Source: Atriophallophorus winterbourni (lineage: Eukaryota > Platyhelminthes > Trematoda > Plagiorchiida > Microphallidae). From it: a stretch of DNA of 64,000 nt. The position numbers and the translations under genes were made by a program. Location: contig JACCGJ010011420.1 of NCBI GenBank assembly GCA_013407085.1, positions 1 to 64,000 of the forward strand. The letters are read 5' to 3'. This document shows, in pieces, positions 1-11,320 of the stretch; position 1 is the first letter of the stretch, and each line of letters begins with the position of its first letter. The notes under the pieces are model-generated. The model saw only the letters and a program-made list of their open reading frames with translations. It did not search any database and was not told the DNA's origin.

Positions 1-204
1 ATGCCACATTGCTCCATGTAATATAAACGTAAGTTTGCAAGGATTGGTCAGAAGCAGATACGGGTATCGGTTTTGCACTCCTGACACAGAGAAGCGCGTC
101 CGACCCATGGTGTCAGTACGAAAAGGGTTGTAGCCATAAATTGCATTTTCCCGACCAATTATAAGTTACATAAGACGGACAAGTCACATCAAGGTAAATA
201 GATT
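1..204. repeat. Diverged dispersed repeat, one copy at window start
   Basis: Positions about 45-145 share blocks with 62150-62230 near the other end of the window: 'tgtcagtacgaa', 'taaattgcatttyccy' and the pair 'cctgacac'/'gtccgacc'. Similar words (a 'tgtcag' next to 'acgtt' or 'acgaa') also occur around 5590 and 25390, where the Penelope-like pieces lie. I infer a non-coding part of an old retroelement. No coding region is visible here. Confidence 0.3.
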
Positions 205-570
205 TATTTTATTCTGTACATGTATGTTTTACTTGGAACTCCCTACCTCGTAAAGTTGCACATTCACCCAACTTGGATATATTCATATCGAACTTGGACA
301 AACGTCATATCGACAACCAATCCAAACATTGAAAACCAATATAATAGCATCAGAAAGCTTTGAACTCATGCGTCGAAGTAAACTATACATATTTACCCTA
401 TGAAACCGGTTGAAAACAATTTCTGCTCTATGTATTTTTACGTGATTCCTGAACTGATCCGTAGGTAAAAAAATTCCGTTTTACTACCTATGTTATTTGT
501 AATTCGCATATAATTCTGTGGTTTTTGTAAAGCCATGTGCTTTTTAGACTATTAAATTGAATTGAATTAA
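205..570 (+). mobile_element. CR1-like LINE, 3' end fragment
   Basis: This is the reverse-complement counterpart of the 3' ends at 2395-2790, 44133-44530 and 63793-64000. It shares the segment ending 'ggtttttgtaaagc', then 'tttttagactattaaattga' and the tail attgaattgaatta. Only the end of ORF2 plus the 3' UTR is present, so it is a 5'-truncated insertion. The tail of short AATTG/AATTC repeats is typical of this local subfamily. Confidence 0.75.
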
Positions 571-1607
571 TACATGCTGTGTTAATCCATTAAGTGATTA
601 GCTTGTGTGCAGATGAAAACAGCGTCCACTGACTGAATGCTTACGCAATCCGTGTACACTTTAGGGGTCATTCTTGTTAATATTTCTCCGTTACAAAACC
701 GGACGCCAGACTAGGCAGATGCGCCCATCCGTCTTGCTTACTGCATTCTCAGCAGGCTTTGTTGCGTGAACCATCACATCTTGAAGTCTTTCCTATAAGA
801 TTACACACTCCATGCTGCGACGCGTTTGCATGACGTGTTTAGCTAGGGCAGAATTCCAGATAAGTGACTGATATTCACCGGGATTCAAGGGGTTGATTTC
901 TGCGTGCATTCATTCAAGTACAAAGGTCACCAGACGTTTGATGGATAAAATACCCAGGCTACCATTAAACTCGATGTTCTAGACATAATTCCTATGAGTT
1001 GTGATAGGTGTATGTTGAATCTACTGCTCACGTGAATTGCGATTAACCATCATGAGTCGCCTCATTTTGCAACCCACAGAATCCCGAGATAATTCAAAAC
1101 AAGTGTAGGATATAAACTGTTATGTATGCAGCAAGAATAGGATAGTAATATCCCTCAAGTAACGGGATAAACCATTCTAATGTTCCGAGCCATATGCCTG
1201 ACGTCAGAATGTCAGGTCACGTATACACACCTGATATGTGGCGAAAACCACGAAACCCGTTGTGGGTTCCGTTCTAATGATAGAACGTGATATCTCAGAT
1301 ATAGATTCTGACTTTAAAACATATCAGCCATTGAGCTGGCATTAGAGTTTCGCAAATATGTTCCAAGAAGGCATCACAATGATTGTAGTCACCAAATGAA
1401 AAGCAAATGTCCATTTGAAACCGAGTAATGATCCCCGAACGTAGGAAAAATTGTGTTTAGCACAAATGTCAAAGCGGCGTTTCAATGTCATGTAAAGGAT
1501 AAGCATACATGATGAGCAGCAATAACCGCGAAACCGGTCGTCTGCTTCCGTCCTGCTTTTCGAACGTCATATACTTCTCATATATCGATTAAACAACTAA
1601 AGATCGA
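571..1607. other. Intergenic, nothing recognised
   Basis: No open frame resembles a known protein and no repeat shared with the rest of the window was seen. It separates a CR1 3' end from the first hammerhead-type repeat. Confidence 0.5.
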
Positions 1608-1925
1608 AGTTATACATGAATGCCACTGTTACATAGGGTTCGTACAACGAACCACGATGCTCAAACACAGAATCACAAAGTGATTCTTGGTCAAACACTC
1701 AAGGCGCTTATGGATGACCAAGGTAATGTGTTGCTCACATCCCCCGCACTTACACACCACTACCGGTTTCTGGCTGTTTGCCGTCATCAGATGAAGACAG
1801 TACGATTAGGTTCAGTGAGCATTTAAACAGTTTTAAAGTGGTAAACAAAGTTATACTTGAATGCCACTGTTTCATAGGGCTCGTACAACGAGCCACAATG
1901 TTAAAACACATAATCACAAAGAGCA
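1608..1925 (-). repeat. Hammerhead-type repeat, about 1.3 units
   Basis: The segment beginning gttatac(a/t)tgaatgccactg occurs at about 1610 and again at about 1851, giving a tandem period of about 240 bp. The unit contains the small palindromes gttcgtacaacgaac and aatcacaaagtgatt. It ends with the hammerhead-like core at 1752-1798 on the minus strand. The same unit recurs at 12.8, 13.4, 26.7, 28.7, 38.0 and 54.3/55.2 kb. I infer a small non-autonomous retrozyme-like repeat. Confidence 0.7.
1752..1798 (-). ncRNA. Hammerhead ribozyme-like core (type I, CCGG stem III)
   Basis: Minus strand in order: conserved CTGATGA (1790-1784), stem II CGGC (1783-1780), loop AAACA, GCCA (1774-1771), GAAA (1770-1767), palindromic CCGG (1766-1763), then TA, with predicted cleavage after 1761. 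The following GTGG pairs, with wobble, with the bases just before CTGATGA. The stem II closing pair is C-A, so activity is uncertain. A 4-nt palindromic stem III implies action as a dimer, which fits a tandem arrangement. Confidence 0.6.
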
Positions 1926-2394
1926 GGTTACTATAATATACTGCGTGAAATAACGCTCCGACGTCAAAAACAAAGCAAAAACGGAGGCATTGCGTTGATA
2001 AAGGTAATCATCAATGATAACCAATCGAATACAAGTTTACAGTTTTTGATTGCCCATTCTTCCCATGAGTACAGCGCAGGACAGAATTCCGGTTGTGTTC
2101 AATCATCGGGAGAATAAAAAGAAATCATTCCAGCGCGCTTTTGAGCAGTTAAATAATGACAAACAAATTTTGATATTAATCTCCGTGTATCAATTTATTC
2201 AATATCAAAATCATTGTTCTTCATTCTGAGCATCTCTGCAGCGAATTTTTGGTAAAAGATACGAGCTCACAGGTAGGCTGTTGAATGCAATATCTATCTG
2301 TCGAAAAAAATATTCTGAAAAGCTAAGTTAGCTCAACTATGTGTCGAAGGAACGTCCGTAGAAATAAGTAGTTTAATGAATAAAAACGGAAATT
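1926..2394. other. Intergenic, nothing recognised
   Basis: Unique-looking AT-rich DNA between the hammerhead-type repeat and a CR1 3' end. No gene or repeat is supported. Confidence 0.5.
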
Positions 2395-3030
2395 CAATTC
2401 AATTCAATTCAATTCAATTTAATGGTCTAAAAAGCACATAGCTTTACAAAAACCACAGAATAATATGCGAATTACAAATAACATAGGTAGTAAAACGGGG
2501 TTTGTTTGCCTACTGATTAGTTCAGGAATCACGTAAAAATACATAGAGCAGAAGTTGTTTTCAACCGGTTTGATAGGGTAAATATGTGTAGTTTACTTGG
2601 ATGTATTGGTTCAAAGCTTTATGATGCAGAATATATTGTTTCAATGTTTGGATTGGTCGACATGAAGTTGTCCAAGTTCGATTTGAATATATCCAAGTTG
2701 GGTGAATGTGCAACGTTACGGGGTGGGGAGTTCCAGGTAAAACATGTACAGAATAAAAATACCTTCGACAGTTCAGTCTCCAGTCGGGAATAAGTACTGT
2801 ATAGTTATGACTCCGGCTTGTTCGTGGTGGTAATCGTGTGAATAGTTGATTCAGGGGATGGTTGTGGGTATGTAGTATATTGAACATAAGAATCAAATCG
2901 CCTCTAAGACGGCGGTAGCGAGAGTCGAAGAGATTGAGGCTTGTAATCCGATCTTCGTATTGTTTATGTTTTAAACCACGTACGAGCTTGGCGGTCCGAT
3001 GATATATTCTCTGCAAGTACCGTATATCAG
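2395..3030 (-). mobile_element. CR1-like LINE, C-terminal ORF2 and 3' end
   Basis: A minus-strand frame over 2561-3016 encodes the conserved end of CR1-type ORF2: MQRIYHRTAKLV, then RYRRLRGDLILMFNILH and RLNCRRYFYSV. The reading then shifts frame, so the copy is dead. The 3' tail at 2395-2420 is five AATTC repeats followed by the shared 3' UTR. It is 5' truncated near 3030. Confidence 0.85.
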
Positions 3031-3392
3031 GAGCAGAACGCTTCGTTATTTACTATCGCCTCTTAAGGACGAAAGCATTAAGGTTGAGCGAAAAACTTTG
3101 TCTTCCAAATTAAGTAAAACGTGTTTTCGGGTATTTGAATTGGGTAAACATCTCAAGAAATTTGTAATAGGATGAGCAACCACCGAAAGGGAATCCAGAT
3201 ATAAATCAATAATCCGACATTTGAATCCACCTGAGCTCGTTCTAGAACGAAGTTGTACTCTGCATCTCGTTAAAATGGAAGTAATATATCGAACGTTTTT
3301 TAACCTGATATGGGAAGACTTCTCAATGAGGCAGTTTGAATAATGAAATCCGATAAAAATGTGGTAAACCAATGAACATCACGTATAAGTCA

Positions 3393-3450
3393 CTTCGAAA
3401 GAAGTTCTGCTGACGATGTCATCTAGCTTGATGACGAATCGTTGAACAAC
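3393..3450. repeat. Hairpin-bearing dispersed repeat, copy 1
   Basis: Contains gtcatctagcttgatgac, a 6-bp stem, between arms that in the second copy (10676-10731) form gacgtttcg/cgaaacgtc. Both copies are preceded by a 'gaag' block and followed by 'aacaac'. The flanks diverge, so this is probably the conserved core of a larger old repeat. Confidence 0.5.
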
Positions 3451-4045
3451 AACTACACAAGCTCGGCGAACAGCATCTAAACAACAAGATTGGATGGATA
3501 TACATCATATTCGCATGAATTTTCAAGGTTCGACAGGTTTTTGAATGACTAAACAATATGATTCGGGAGAAACAATCTCTACCGCAGCGCTTGCAACGAT
3601 AAGCAGAACTTGATTGTAGGGCGTCAGTTCCACGCCAGCGGCGTGATCTGCGTTCAGCATCCATGAGCTGTATCTGCTCCTCCCAGGCTTGCAGACGACG
3701 CTTTACACAATGCCTCCAATGTGAGCGGTAAAGAGCAAGTTCTTCCCAACTCGCCGGGTCAATGGCAAGAGCTTTCATATCTCATTTGCAAACGCCTTTG
3801 TACCGCAATTGCGGTCTGCTCAATAGTCAACTTCCTGATTGCAATTCACCACAGAGTAGATCTTTCGGAATACGTCCACTTTTCATTCTGTAGACGTGGC
3901 CAAGCCACCGCAGGAGGTGCTGTCGCAGTAGGGTGTACATCCTCAGTAGAACAGCTTTAGAAATCACATCAGCATTAGTCAACTTGTTCATCCACGATAT
4001 GTTGAAGATACGAAGGATGCTACGTAGATGGACGAGATCCAATTA
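3451..4045 (-). mobile_element. RTE-like LINE, C-terminal fragment
   Basis: Minus-strand frames 3827-4042 and 3419-3778 give LRWLGHVYRMKSGRIPKDLL, then YKDVCKRDMKALAIDP-type sequence and a terminal Cys cluster YRCKRCGRDCFSRI. That is the usual C-terminus of RTE-like non-LTR retrotransposon polyproteins: a 'GHV.RM' block followed by a C2HC-like finger. It is 5' truncated and frameshifted. Paralogous pieces lie at 7.5-8.5, 11.9, 19.3, 48.1 and 59.2 kb. Confidence 0.75.
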
Positions 4046-5500
4046 CTTCGAAATTAGAAGTAATTTATGCGACACGAAATTTTTCAGGTAACTAGAACTT
4101 CAGATGGTAAAGAAGTAATGAACTGTACTTTTTATCTTTGTGATACCAGGAATAACAGGAGATTTCGTCCAAAATGTTGGTTACATCATTTGTTAATTTA
4201 TTAAATTTAGAAAGCAAAACGGACAAGTTCCAAAAATGTAACCTGATGTCGTGAACAGTTCAATCATTTTGTTTGGTTATGCGGTGACATTATTTTCATT
4301 GCAAAAATTTCTTTAAATTTCTTTATCTTGTGAAAATCATAAATAATTCAAATGATTTCTTACTTACAAGTAGTATCATGATAAACATTATTTCGAATTA
4401 CTAATAATTTTAACGTGGCTTGTCTGATGACTAGCACATTAAAAAAGCTCAAATTTATTACTGGGTGGCTCAGCGAAAAAAATCTAATATTGCAGGAGCA
4501 AAAAATTTGCTTGAACCTTTATAAATTGAGACTTGTCTAGATCGATCTGCGAATGTAAAACAGCAATCATGTAGTGTAATGTTGTGCTCACATCCCCATC
4601 CCTTACACACCACTACCGGTTTCTGGCTGTTTGCCATCATGAAGTGGAGAAAGTTGGATCAAGTAGATTACATCGTGAAAAATAATCGGTACCGGATGAA
4701 TTCAAATCTGATTTCACGTGATATTACTGACTAGCAGTTTCATTTAACACAGTGTGAGTTGTTCAAACATTCTGTATTAGTAATATTTGTGTAAACGCAA
4801 TAGATAACTTGAGGTTAATCTACTTTTTCCAAGTAAATTATTCGTTGAGGTCTGAAAACTACTGTACCGTGATATCTGAATATCTGGAGCGCATAGTGAC
4901 GAACAAACTTTATCACCACGTAAAAACGTAACAAATATTATCTGAAGCGAAACATAATTTCCGCAATTCTCGCTCATGCTTTACAGAAATGCCAATGGTA
5001 ATAGAATATGAACCAAGACCAATGACGTAGATGCTAGCGTTCACGTTTGTTGGATTGAATCCATCGGGTTGATCGAATAAGTAACTCCAGACTAGCACAA
5101 AAATCCGCACCAGATTGGTGTAATCAGTAACTCCCGGTATGATCTAGAATGTTCCGTTCTATGTGCAAGGCGATTTTGCGAATTGAAGGGTACATTCCTG
5201 TTTGATTTGTTAAATGGATTTGTGTAGAATATGAATTTCAAAGAGCAAGTCTGAAGCACATGTGTGGTTTCTGGGTTATCGCCACTTATCACGTATGCGT
5301 ACCAGTGACCCGATGTCCGAAATGAACCCAATTTTAAAATGTCGAGGTAAATCCTCTTTTGTAACATTAGATTTCTTTCAATCGGGGAACCAAGTCCCAA
5401 TCCTTCAACGACAGGGTGCTAGGTATTTTTTATTTCAATTCAGATTTTACACGTGAGTAATTTATGAGGTCAAAGCATGGGTAAGAAGTTTAATTTTTAC
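4046..5500. other. Intergenic with one decayed hammerhead-type repeat
   Basis: AT-rich, without a recognisable gene. The only shared block is 4575-4650, where minus-strand stem II GGC/GCC, GAAA and CCGGTAGTGGTG are kept. The CTGATGA box has become TTCATGA, so this core should be inactive. Confidence 0.5.
4575..4650 (-). repeat. Hammerhead-type repeat fragment, decayed
   Basis: Matches the core region of the 240-bp repeat: GCCAGAAACCGGTAGTGGTG on the minus strand. The catalytic CTGATGA is replaced by TTCATGA at 4643-4637. Confidence 0.55.
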
Positions 5501-5504
5501 AATA

Positions 5505-6010
5505 GATTAGAATAAGTTTGGGACCGATGGTGTATTCATTATGAAAATAAATTTGAGTGCAATCGGTTAGAGAAGTTTTTGGGTAACGTTTCAATTCTGA
5601 CACAGAAGCTTCTTCAGACCAAGAGTGATAGTCAGTACAGGAAACATGATTAAGTAGTAGTCAACCCCCTACCGCTGATTTGACCTTACTGCTAAACAGC
5701 CAAGGCGGAATCACGAATAAGGGATTGATATTCCCTCGTATCATGGGGCTGTCTCCGGACTCGCTTTCAGTGTTTTTCGATTCTAGTGTGAATTTCCTGG
5801 AAGTCTGCCCTATGTTAACACCCGAACAGTCCTTACAGTTGATTCTGTAGATGCTGTTCGTAACGCTAGATAAAGTTGTCATATCCTTGAGGTGCATCAG
5901 AACCGAATGGATAGTTTTCCCTTTATTATAAGTTACGCGTATGGCCGCCTGGTTCAAGATTCTAAGTATCGCTTCAAATGTGCATTTTGCATACGGTAAA
6001 CAAACTGTAT
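5505..6010 (-). mobile_element. Penelope-like element remnant with GIY-YIG domain
   Basis: The minus-strand frame 5957-5661 contains IYRINCKDCSGVNIGQTSRK, the start of the GIY-YIG endonuclease domain typical of Penelope-like elements (usual form VYRI.C..C...YIGQT.R). The domain is degraded after this: the expected His/Glu-rich region is missing and the second motif Tyr is Asn. In-frame residues upstream (AILRILNQAAIRV) fit the RT-to-endonuclease linker. The part at 5505-5640 matches 25380-25490 in inverse orientation, which suggests a shared 3' non-coding part. Confidence 0.7.
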
Positions 6011-7490
6011 CCCGAAAGCTTAATTTTAGTTTGCGAATTGGGATTTACAAAACAAATTAAATTCACGATCCATAGATGCCACCGTGAGCATACGGCAAAG
6101 ATCCAACCTAGATTCTAAAAATCGAATTAACGTAATCTTTCGGTACAAAATGTTTAGCTGGAAATCGTTTAAATTAACTTGGAGTCTGAATATGGGGACT
6201 AAAGAACAGCTTACATTTTGAGTCATTTGTAAACGTTCTTTCGGGCTTCTTGATATGTTTTCGAAGGATTTCCGAACTCATTTCGTCGGCTCATGTGGAT
6301 ATAATTGTTCATATTCCAACTACGAATTACACATTACAAGGTTACACAAGCTGGCTAGATAGGAAAATTCTTCCGCTGGATTTGATAAACCCCTAGGCTA
6401 CCAAACTTATGAGAGGTTTCCCGAAACGAATATGAGGTTAAAATGCAACAGTTAAGCTTTTCTCTAGCGTTTCGGGTAATCACTCGGATTTATGTTGTGG
6501 CAGGGTTAAATATGCCAGTTTACTCAAGGTCGAATCCAATTCAGTCCTAACATCCTCCACGTTATTCACCTTGTCCTCAAGGCCACTCGATCCAATCTCA
6601 ATCATGTGACCCCCGATTACTTCCAAGACAAAGCATCGACAGATAAGGACCCTCAGTTCCCAATACTCGACAAAACGACAGTTTGTCAAGTGCACATTAG
6701 GTTCAAGAAGGTGAATCATAAGCACACTGCATATTTATATGTGAATGAGTCCATCACAACTGTCTGCATCGGTTGTTACTCAGATCTGATTAGTCGGTCG
6801 ATTTCGTGCCGTTGCCAATTTGGGTTCTTTTGACCAATCTTTCAATCGATGCAGACTCTCTCCATTTGCTTATGTTTTAAAACAGATTGTCACTCGAATC
6901 GTTCTCATTGAATTCTCCCGAATCCGCAATTTTCCTTAGTTTGTGTTATTTGTCCTTTACAGTGATATATATATAATTTGATGATTAAACGAAGGTATCC
7001 TACTTTAAACTAGACATTGAGAATATTTTTCGGGGAACAAATCTTCATCTCATATAAATTAGCAATGTAAAGTTAGACATTACGCAGTCTATGACTAATA
7101 TTTTTGTTATACCATCAAAGTTCAATCTGGGTGCTGTATAAAGCCTTTGTGGTAATTAGAGTATTTTGATTGATTAATTATGTGGTAAATGCAGATGAAA
7201 CTGCCATCAAATCTACCCGTTTTAATTAATAGCAAAGCCCTATTATAATCTGAGAAGCACTTTCCAGGCTGGTCAGATTTTACACGTGTGATTGTATTGG
7301 AAGTTTTTACTGCATCATATTAACTGTGCTAAATTTATTTGTCCCGGTTACTGATCGGCATAGAGATATGCATTGTAGTCTCAAATCCACTTCTCGTTGC
7401 ATCGGTCTAGACATGAACAATCTGACAATATCTTCGTCCAAATGACGCGTTCGATTGTAAGGCAATTTTGCAGAATTTCGGCTTGTGATT
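6011..7490. other. Intergenic, nothing recognised
   Basis: Several short frames exist but none resembles a known protein. The first 200 bp may still belong to the upstream, 5' part of the Penelope-like remnant; I cannot support it from motifs. Confidence 0.45.
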
Positions 7491-7499
7491 TGATACTAA

Positions 7500-8565
7500 T
7501 AATAATGATGCTGTTGCTGTTGGCCTCCTTCGAACATGGATGTACATCGCAATCGCATGAATTTTCATGTTCTACAACTTTTAGAATGACTAAACAGCCA
7601 GATTTGGGAGGAACAATCTCTCCCGTAGCGGTTGCAACGATAGGCAGAACTAGTTCGTTGGGCGTCAGTTGCATGCCGGCGGCGAGATCTGCGTTCAGCA
7701 GCCAAGAGATGTATCTGCTTCTCCCCAGCTTGCAGACGACGCTTCACACAATACCTCCAAAGTGAGAGATGAAGAGTAAGTTCTTCCCAACTCGACGGGT
7801 CAATGACAATCGCTATCATATCTCTTTTGCAAACGACTTTGTACCGAAATTGCGGTCTGCTCAATGGTCTACTTCCTGATTGATTTTTCGGAATACGACC
7901 CTTTTCCATTTTGTAGACGTGGCCAAGCCACCGCAGGAGGCGCTGTTGCAGTAGGGTGTACATGTTCTGTAGAACAGCTTTTGAAAGCACTTTAGCATTA
8001 GTCACTTTGTTTATTCACGATATGTTCAAGATACGACGGATGCTTCATAAATGGACAGCATCCAGATTCCGTTCGTTTTTTGCGTGGATGGTGCAGGTTT
8101 TACGGCCGTATAGTAAAGCATTTAGTACGCACGCGCTGTATACCATCATCTTTGTCTTTACAGTCAAATTGCGGTTACCTCAAACACGAATGTTTAATCG
8201 AGACAAAATGACATCTGCTCTGCTAATCTGCTTGTCAATCTCCGTGTCTAGCGAGAGGTTATCCACAATGGTTGAACCAAAATATGTGAAATGATGTACT
8301 GGTTCAATCTAACAGTTTCCAACAGTGATGATTGGAGGCGAAACATTCCATTGACCAAGGACTTCGGTCTTGCTCATGCTGATTGTTAGCCCGAATTCTT
8401 TGCATGCTAACCAAAAACAGTCCATTAGCGACTGGAGGTGTTCTTGTAAGTGATCAAAAAAGCTAAATATTCGGCCAAAAGCAGGTCACGGATGAGCACA
8501 TCCCGTGCCTTGGTTTGTGGTCTCAACGGATTCAAGTTGAAAGCTTGTCATCACTGCGCATGCGC
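7500..8565 (-). mobile_element. RTE-like LINE, RT end and C-terminus
   Basis: Minus-strand frame 8005-7565 encodes LLRWLGHVYKMEKGRIPKN, a GRPQFRYKVVCKRDM block and the terminal finger YRCNRYGRDCSSQI, in which one Cys has become Tyr. Upstream sequence up to about 8565 matches the RT-proximal part of the copy at 59200-59500 (shared 'gcaggtcacggat' and 'gcacatcccgt'). There are frameshifts and a truncated 5' side. The 3' end at about 7500-7575 has the family signature 'tggatgtacatcgcaatcgc'. Confidence 0.75.
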
Positions 8566-8960
8566 AAAGCCCAACGACAGCAATTGCGAACACTTAATTG
8601 TTGGGGTTTCGGAAGAATGGCATTAGATCAGTTTAAGCGACAAAATGTTCGGAAGAACGAAAAGATGAAGAATGTTAGTCGCAATTTTTTAAGGTCGGTC
8701 AAAAGAGCCAAGCTTGGCGGAGACTTCAATTGACCCGGTATGCACGAAATCGTTTGATATATCAGATCAAGTTGATAACTGGTACAGAAATGTTGAGCAT
8801 GGAGTTGTGGCAACCTGATTTGTCCTTTTAGGCGTAGAAAACGCCTCTGACCAACTGGCATTTTGTCGTCAGATTCTGGGGCGAATGCGATCAGCGTTGG
8901 ACAGGTTGACTTCAGGGATGAATCTGGAACCAACTGACAAAGGCATCGAATGTGCTTGAA
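8566..8960 (+). repeat. LTR-like dispersed repeat, copy 1
   Basis: Aligns with 18585-18800. Shared blocks are 'tatgcacgaaatcg', 'atcagatcaa', 'gcaacctgatttg'/'gcttgatttgcc', 'taggcg' and 'acaggttgac'. The better copy at 18.5-18.9 kb has a TATA-like box and AATAAA. It may be a solo LTR, but the ends are not defined. Confidence 0.4.
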
Positions 8961-9191
8961 TCCTGCTTCCATTAAATAATGAACATAAAAACAAGATATG
9001 CCTGACGTAAACTTATCACCACTTGCGATACGAATAAAGTTAAAATTGAAAGACACAATTATTTTATGTATTTGAAATGAAAAAAATTAAAAAGATTACC
9101 AGGGAAAGATAAATATGTCAAATGAGTTAAACTGATCGTAAGAAATAAACATTGCAAAAGCTGATAAATGTTTCATGAACGCGCGCACCAT

Positions 9192-9455
9192 TCAACGTTT
9201 TCCTGGTAAACGCTTTTTACCAGCTTTCTTTTTCGTTTTCTTTTCCGGTACCGCATTCGGGTCTACTATGGGTCGCAACTTTTTTCGCGGTGGAACAGTT
9301 TCTTGATAGTCTGTCATTTTGCACATAGGGCAACGATCGAAGTTCTCCATAGGTGCCAGTAAATCTCCTCTCCCGCATTGGATGCAAAAGCGCGTGCCGC
9401 AAAATTTACATCTTCGCACGCTGTCCAAAGCAGCGCAAGCTCCCCAGTGGCACAT
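9192..9455 (-). CDS. Small Cys-rich putative zinc-binding protein (87 aa)
   Basis: A single uninterrupted 87-residue frame starts MCHWGACAALD. An in-frame stop about 33 bases upstream and no good splice acceptor support this start. Eight cysteines (C2, C7, C16, C19, C24, C27, C42, C45) form three CxxC pairs plus one wider pair, a layout that could hold two zinc ions as in RING- or treble-clef-like folds. The tail from about residue 56 is Lys/Arg/Pro-rich (PPRKKLRP, KKTKKKAGKKRLPGKR) and could act as a nuclear or nucleolar signal. There is no signal peptide or membrane segment. I do not recognise the family. The regular Cys spacing and intact frame, in a region where nearby transposon frames are broken, argue for a real host gene. 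Function is unknown. Confidence 0.6.
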   Translation of the reverse strand: MCHWGACAALDSVRRCKFCGTRFCIQCGRGDLLAPMENFDRCPMCKMTDYQETVPPRKKLRPIVDPNAVPEKKTKKKAGKKRLPGKR

Positions 9456-10550
9456 TTGAATGAAGCACGTGAGTGAATGACCATGAAATTAATCGATATT
9501 TTATAATCAGCTGATTTAAACGCAACGGATTTCCAAAATTATTTTTATTAGTTTCATTAAAAAGCGTTATAATTAAGGACGGTGTACACATTTTAGGGGC
9601 TATAAAAAAGCGAAAAGTTTATGAATTTTAGATACACAAATCTTGCTTTCAAAGTTTATGTAAAATATGGTTCTTTTTACGAAAAATGGTCATTTTTCCT
9701 GTCTCCTCATTGATTCGCAACTGCAATTACTATGTGATGGTGGTTTGGACACCGAGATTTGTTTTACATAAATGTTGCGAGGCTGTTTTAAATCGGCTGA
9801 TATTGAAACTAATTTTTAAAACATTCTTTATTTTGGGGTTATCAAACAACACTGCTGTTTTACCGATGTTATCATGTTTCTATGTGAATATGGAAATGTG
9901 TAAGCCAAGCGCGCTCCAAATGATGCACACTTCCATCTATTGTAAGTATAGAATTTATTCTTCGCCAGTCGGTAAGTCTTAAAAATGAACGCTGAAGTTG
10001 AATAAACATGTAGGATGAACTTTGAGCTACTCTCATTTAAGCACTCAATGAACTATTATCTTGCTTATAAACGGAAGCTTTTTGCTCCAGATTTGTAGAT
10101 GATACCGCCAAAGTCGAAGCATTTAATACGTATATAGGGATTACAGTTGTGGATTCTAAAAGTACTCTATCTAGCTGTTGAGTGCAAACCCCACGTACCG
10201 GTTCTGGTGGATGTGATGTAGACACATGCAAATGAGTAGTTATATGAAGATTACTTTTTGAGCTTTTCTCAAAAATATGCTTGGTTAATTTAATCTAATG
10301 CACTCAAGACCTATCTAGACGAATAAAGCCATTCCTTTAAAAGCTTACTCATTATAAACCTTGCCGAATGGTGAAAATGTATCATTATTTAACTGTACCT
10401 CTAATTTTTCTATGCTCACTACTCCAAATCACACTGGCTTTACTAAGTGAGTGACAAAATCATGGAAATGAAAATATGATGATCAATAGGTTTCACGTGA
10501 TTGACTTAATCACAAATTGTATTCGAACTTAATAAATCAATTCACTTAAT
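9456..10550. other. Intergenic, 5' of the Cys-rich gene
   Basis: Likely holds the promoter of the minus-strand Cys-rich gene, but no motif is clear enough to name. A block at 10185-10215 (minus GAACCGGTACGTGGGG) weakly resembles the hammerhead-type repeat. Confidence 0.4.
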
Positions 10551-10554
10551 TGGA

Positions 10555-10770
10555 TGGGGCCTACAGACCAATGAAAACACGCCAACGAGGACATGCAAAG
10601 ATTCTAGCCAATCACCGTAGATGAGGTCGCAACGCAGCAGATAAATTAAAATGATGCCCATCACCCAGTTGCTTCAGAAGACGTTTCGCTGATGATGTCA
10701 TCTAGTTTGATGACGAAACGTCCACAATCAACCATACCAGCGCGGAGAACAACTATGACTTACATTCCGG
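10555..10770. repeat. Hairpin-bearing dispersed repeat, copy 2
   Basis: Contains gacgtttcg (10681-10689), an inner stem gtcatc/gatgac and cgaaacgtc, so the RNA would form a nested hairpin with an 8-nt bulge. A diverged copy lies at 3393-3450. The flanking sequence is not coding. It may be the conserved end of an otherwise decayed retroelement. Confidence 0.5.
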
Positions 10771-11247
10771 TACCTGAGATACAAGTTTTCAATACTAAAA
10801 TCAAATCAATTATACATTGAGCACGGAAGTCAGTTTCGAAAGTTTGATGGATATTAGGTTTCAATACTTTTCTCATTGTAGGTTTCGCAGAGTCATGATC
10901 AAACGTAGTTATGAATCTCTTCTTTAGAAAGCTCTTTGAAAACTGTCGGATCAACACGAGCTATTATACATTCTTTTTTTCACTTTGCATTTGCAAATGG
11001 TAGATTGTAGGGAATATTCAAAATGCATGTTTTTAGAGTTTGCCTAAACTCCTTGGGCCTTATCACACTGACGTGAACGATTAAGTTTATTTTAAAAAAT
11101 TACTTCAAAGGCTTTTGGGAATCACCAATTCGTCAATTCTGGAGTAGATATTGATAATACCTCCCAAGTATTATAATTCTGAACGAAATGAAAAAGCCGT
11201 CGCAAAAAACGAGCTCTATTTACCTCTTTGAACTCTCAAAAAAACTA

Positions 11248-11320
11248 AGTCTACAGAGTTCGATGATAAAGTCTTGCGCGAAGCCTCAAAGCATGAGTTT
11301 ATCATCGAACTCTGTAGACT
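11248..11320. repeat. Perfect 23-bp inverted repeat
   Basis: Arms 11248-11270 and 11298-11320 are exact reverse complements (arm starts agtctacagagttcg) around a 27-nt spacer. Directly after, 11328-11375 resembles the RTE-like 3' end ('tacatccgtggtgaacatcg'). Confidence 0.85.

Noticed and set aside
9217..9402. 61-residue frame overlapping the Cys-rich gene
   Set aside because: A shadow frame of the eight-cysteine protein, without any motif of its own.
10185..10215. GAACCGGTACGTGGGG resembling the GAAA-CCGG part of the repeat
   Set aside because: Short match only; CTGATGA and stem II are absent.
10676..10731. Second hammerhead candidate: CTGATGA followed by a stem and GAAAC
   Set aside because: An extra T lies between CTGATGA and stem II, no stem III can form between GAAAC and GTC, and stem I bases do not pair. 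A simple nested hairpin explains it better.
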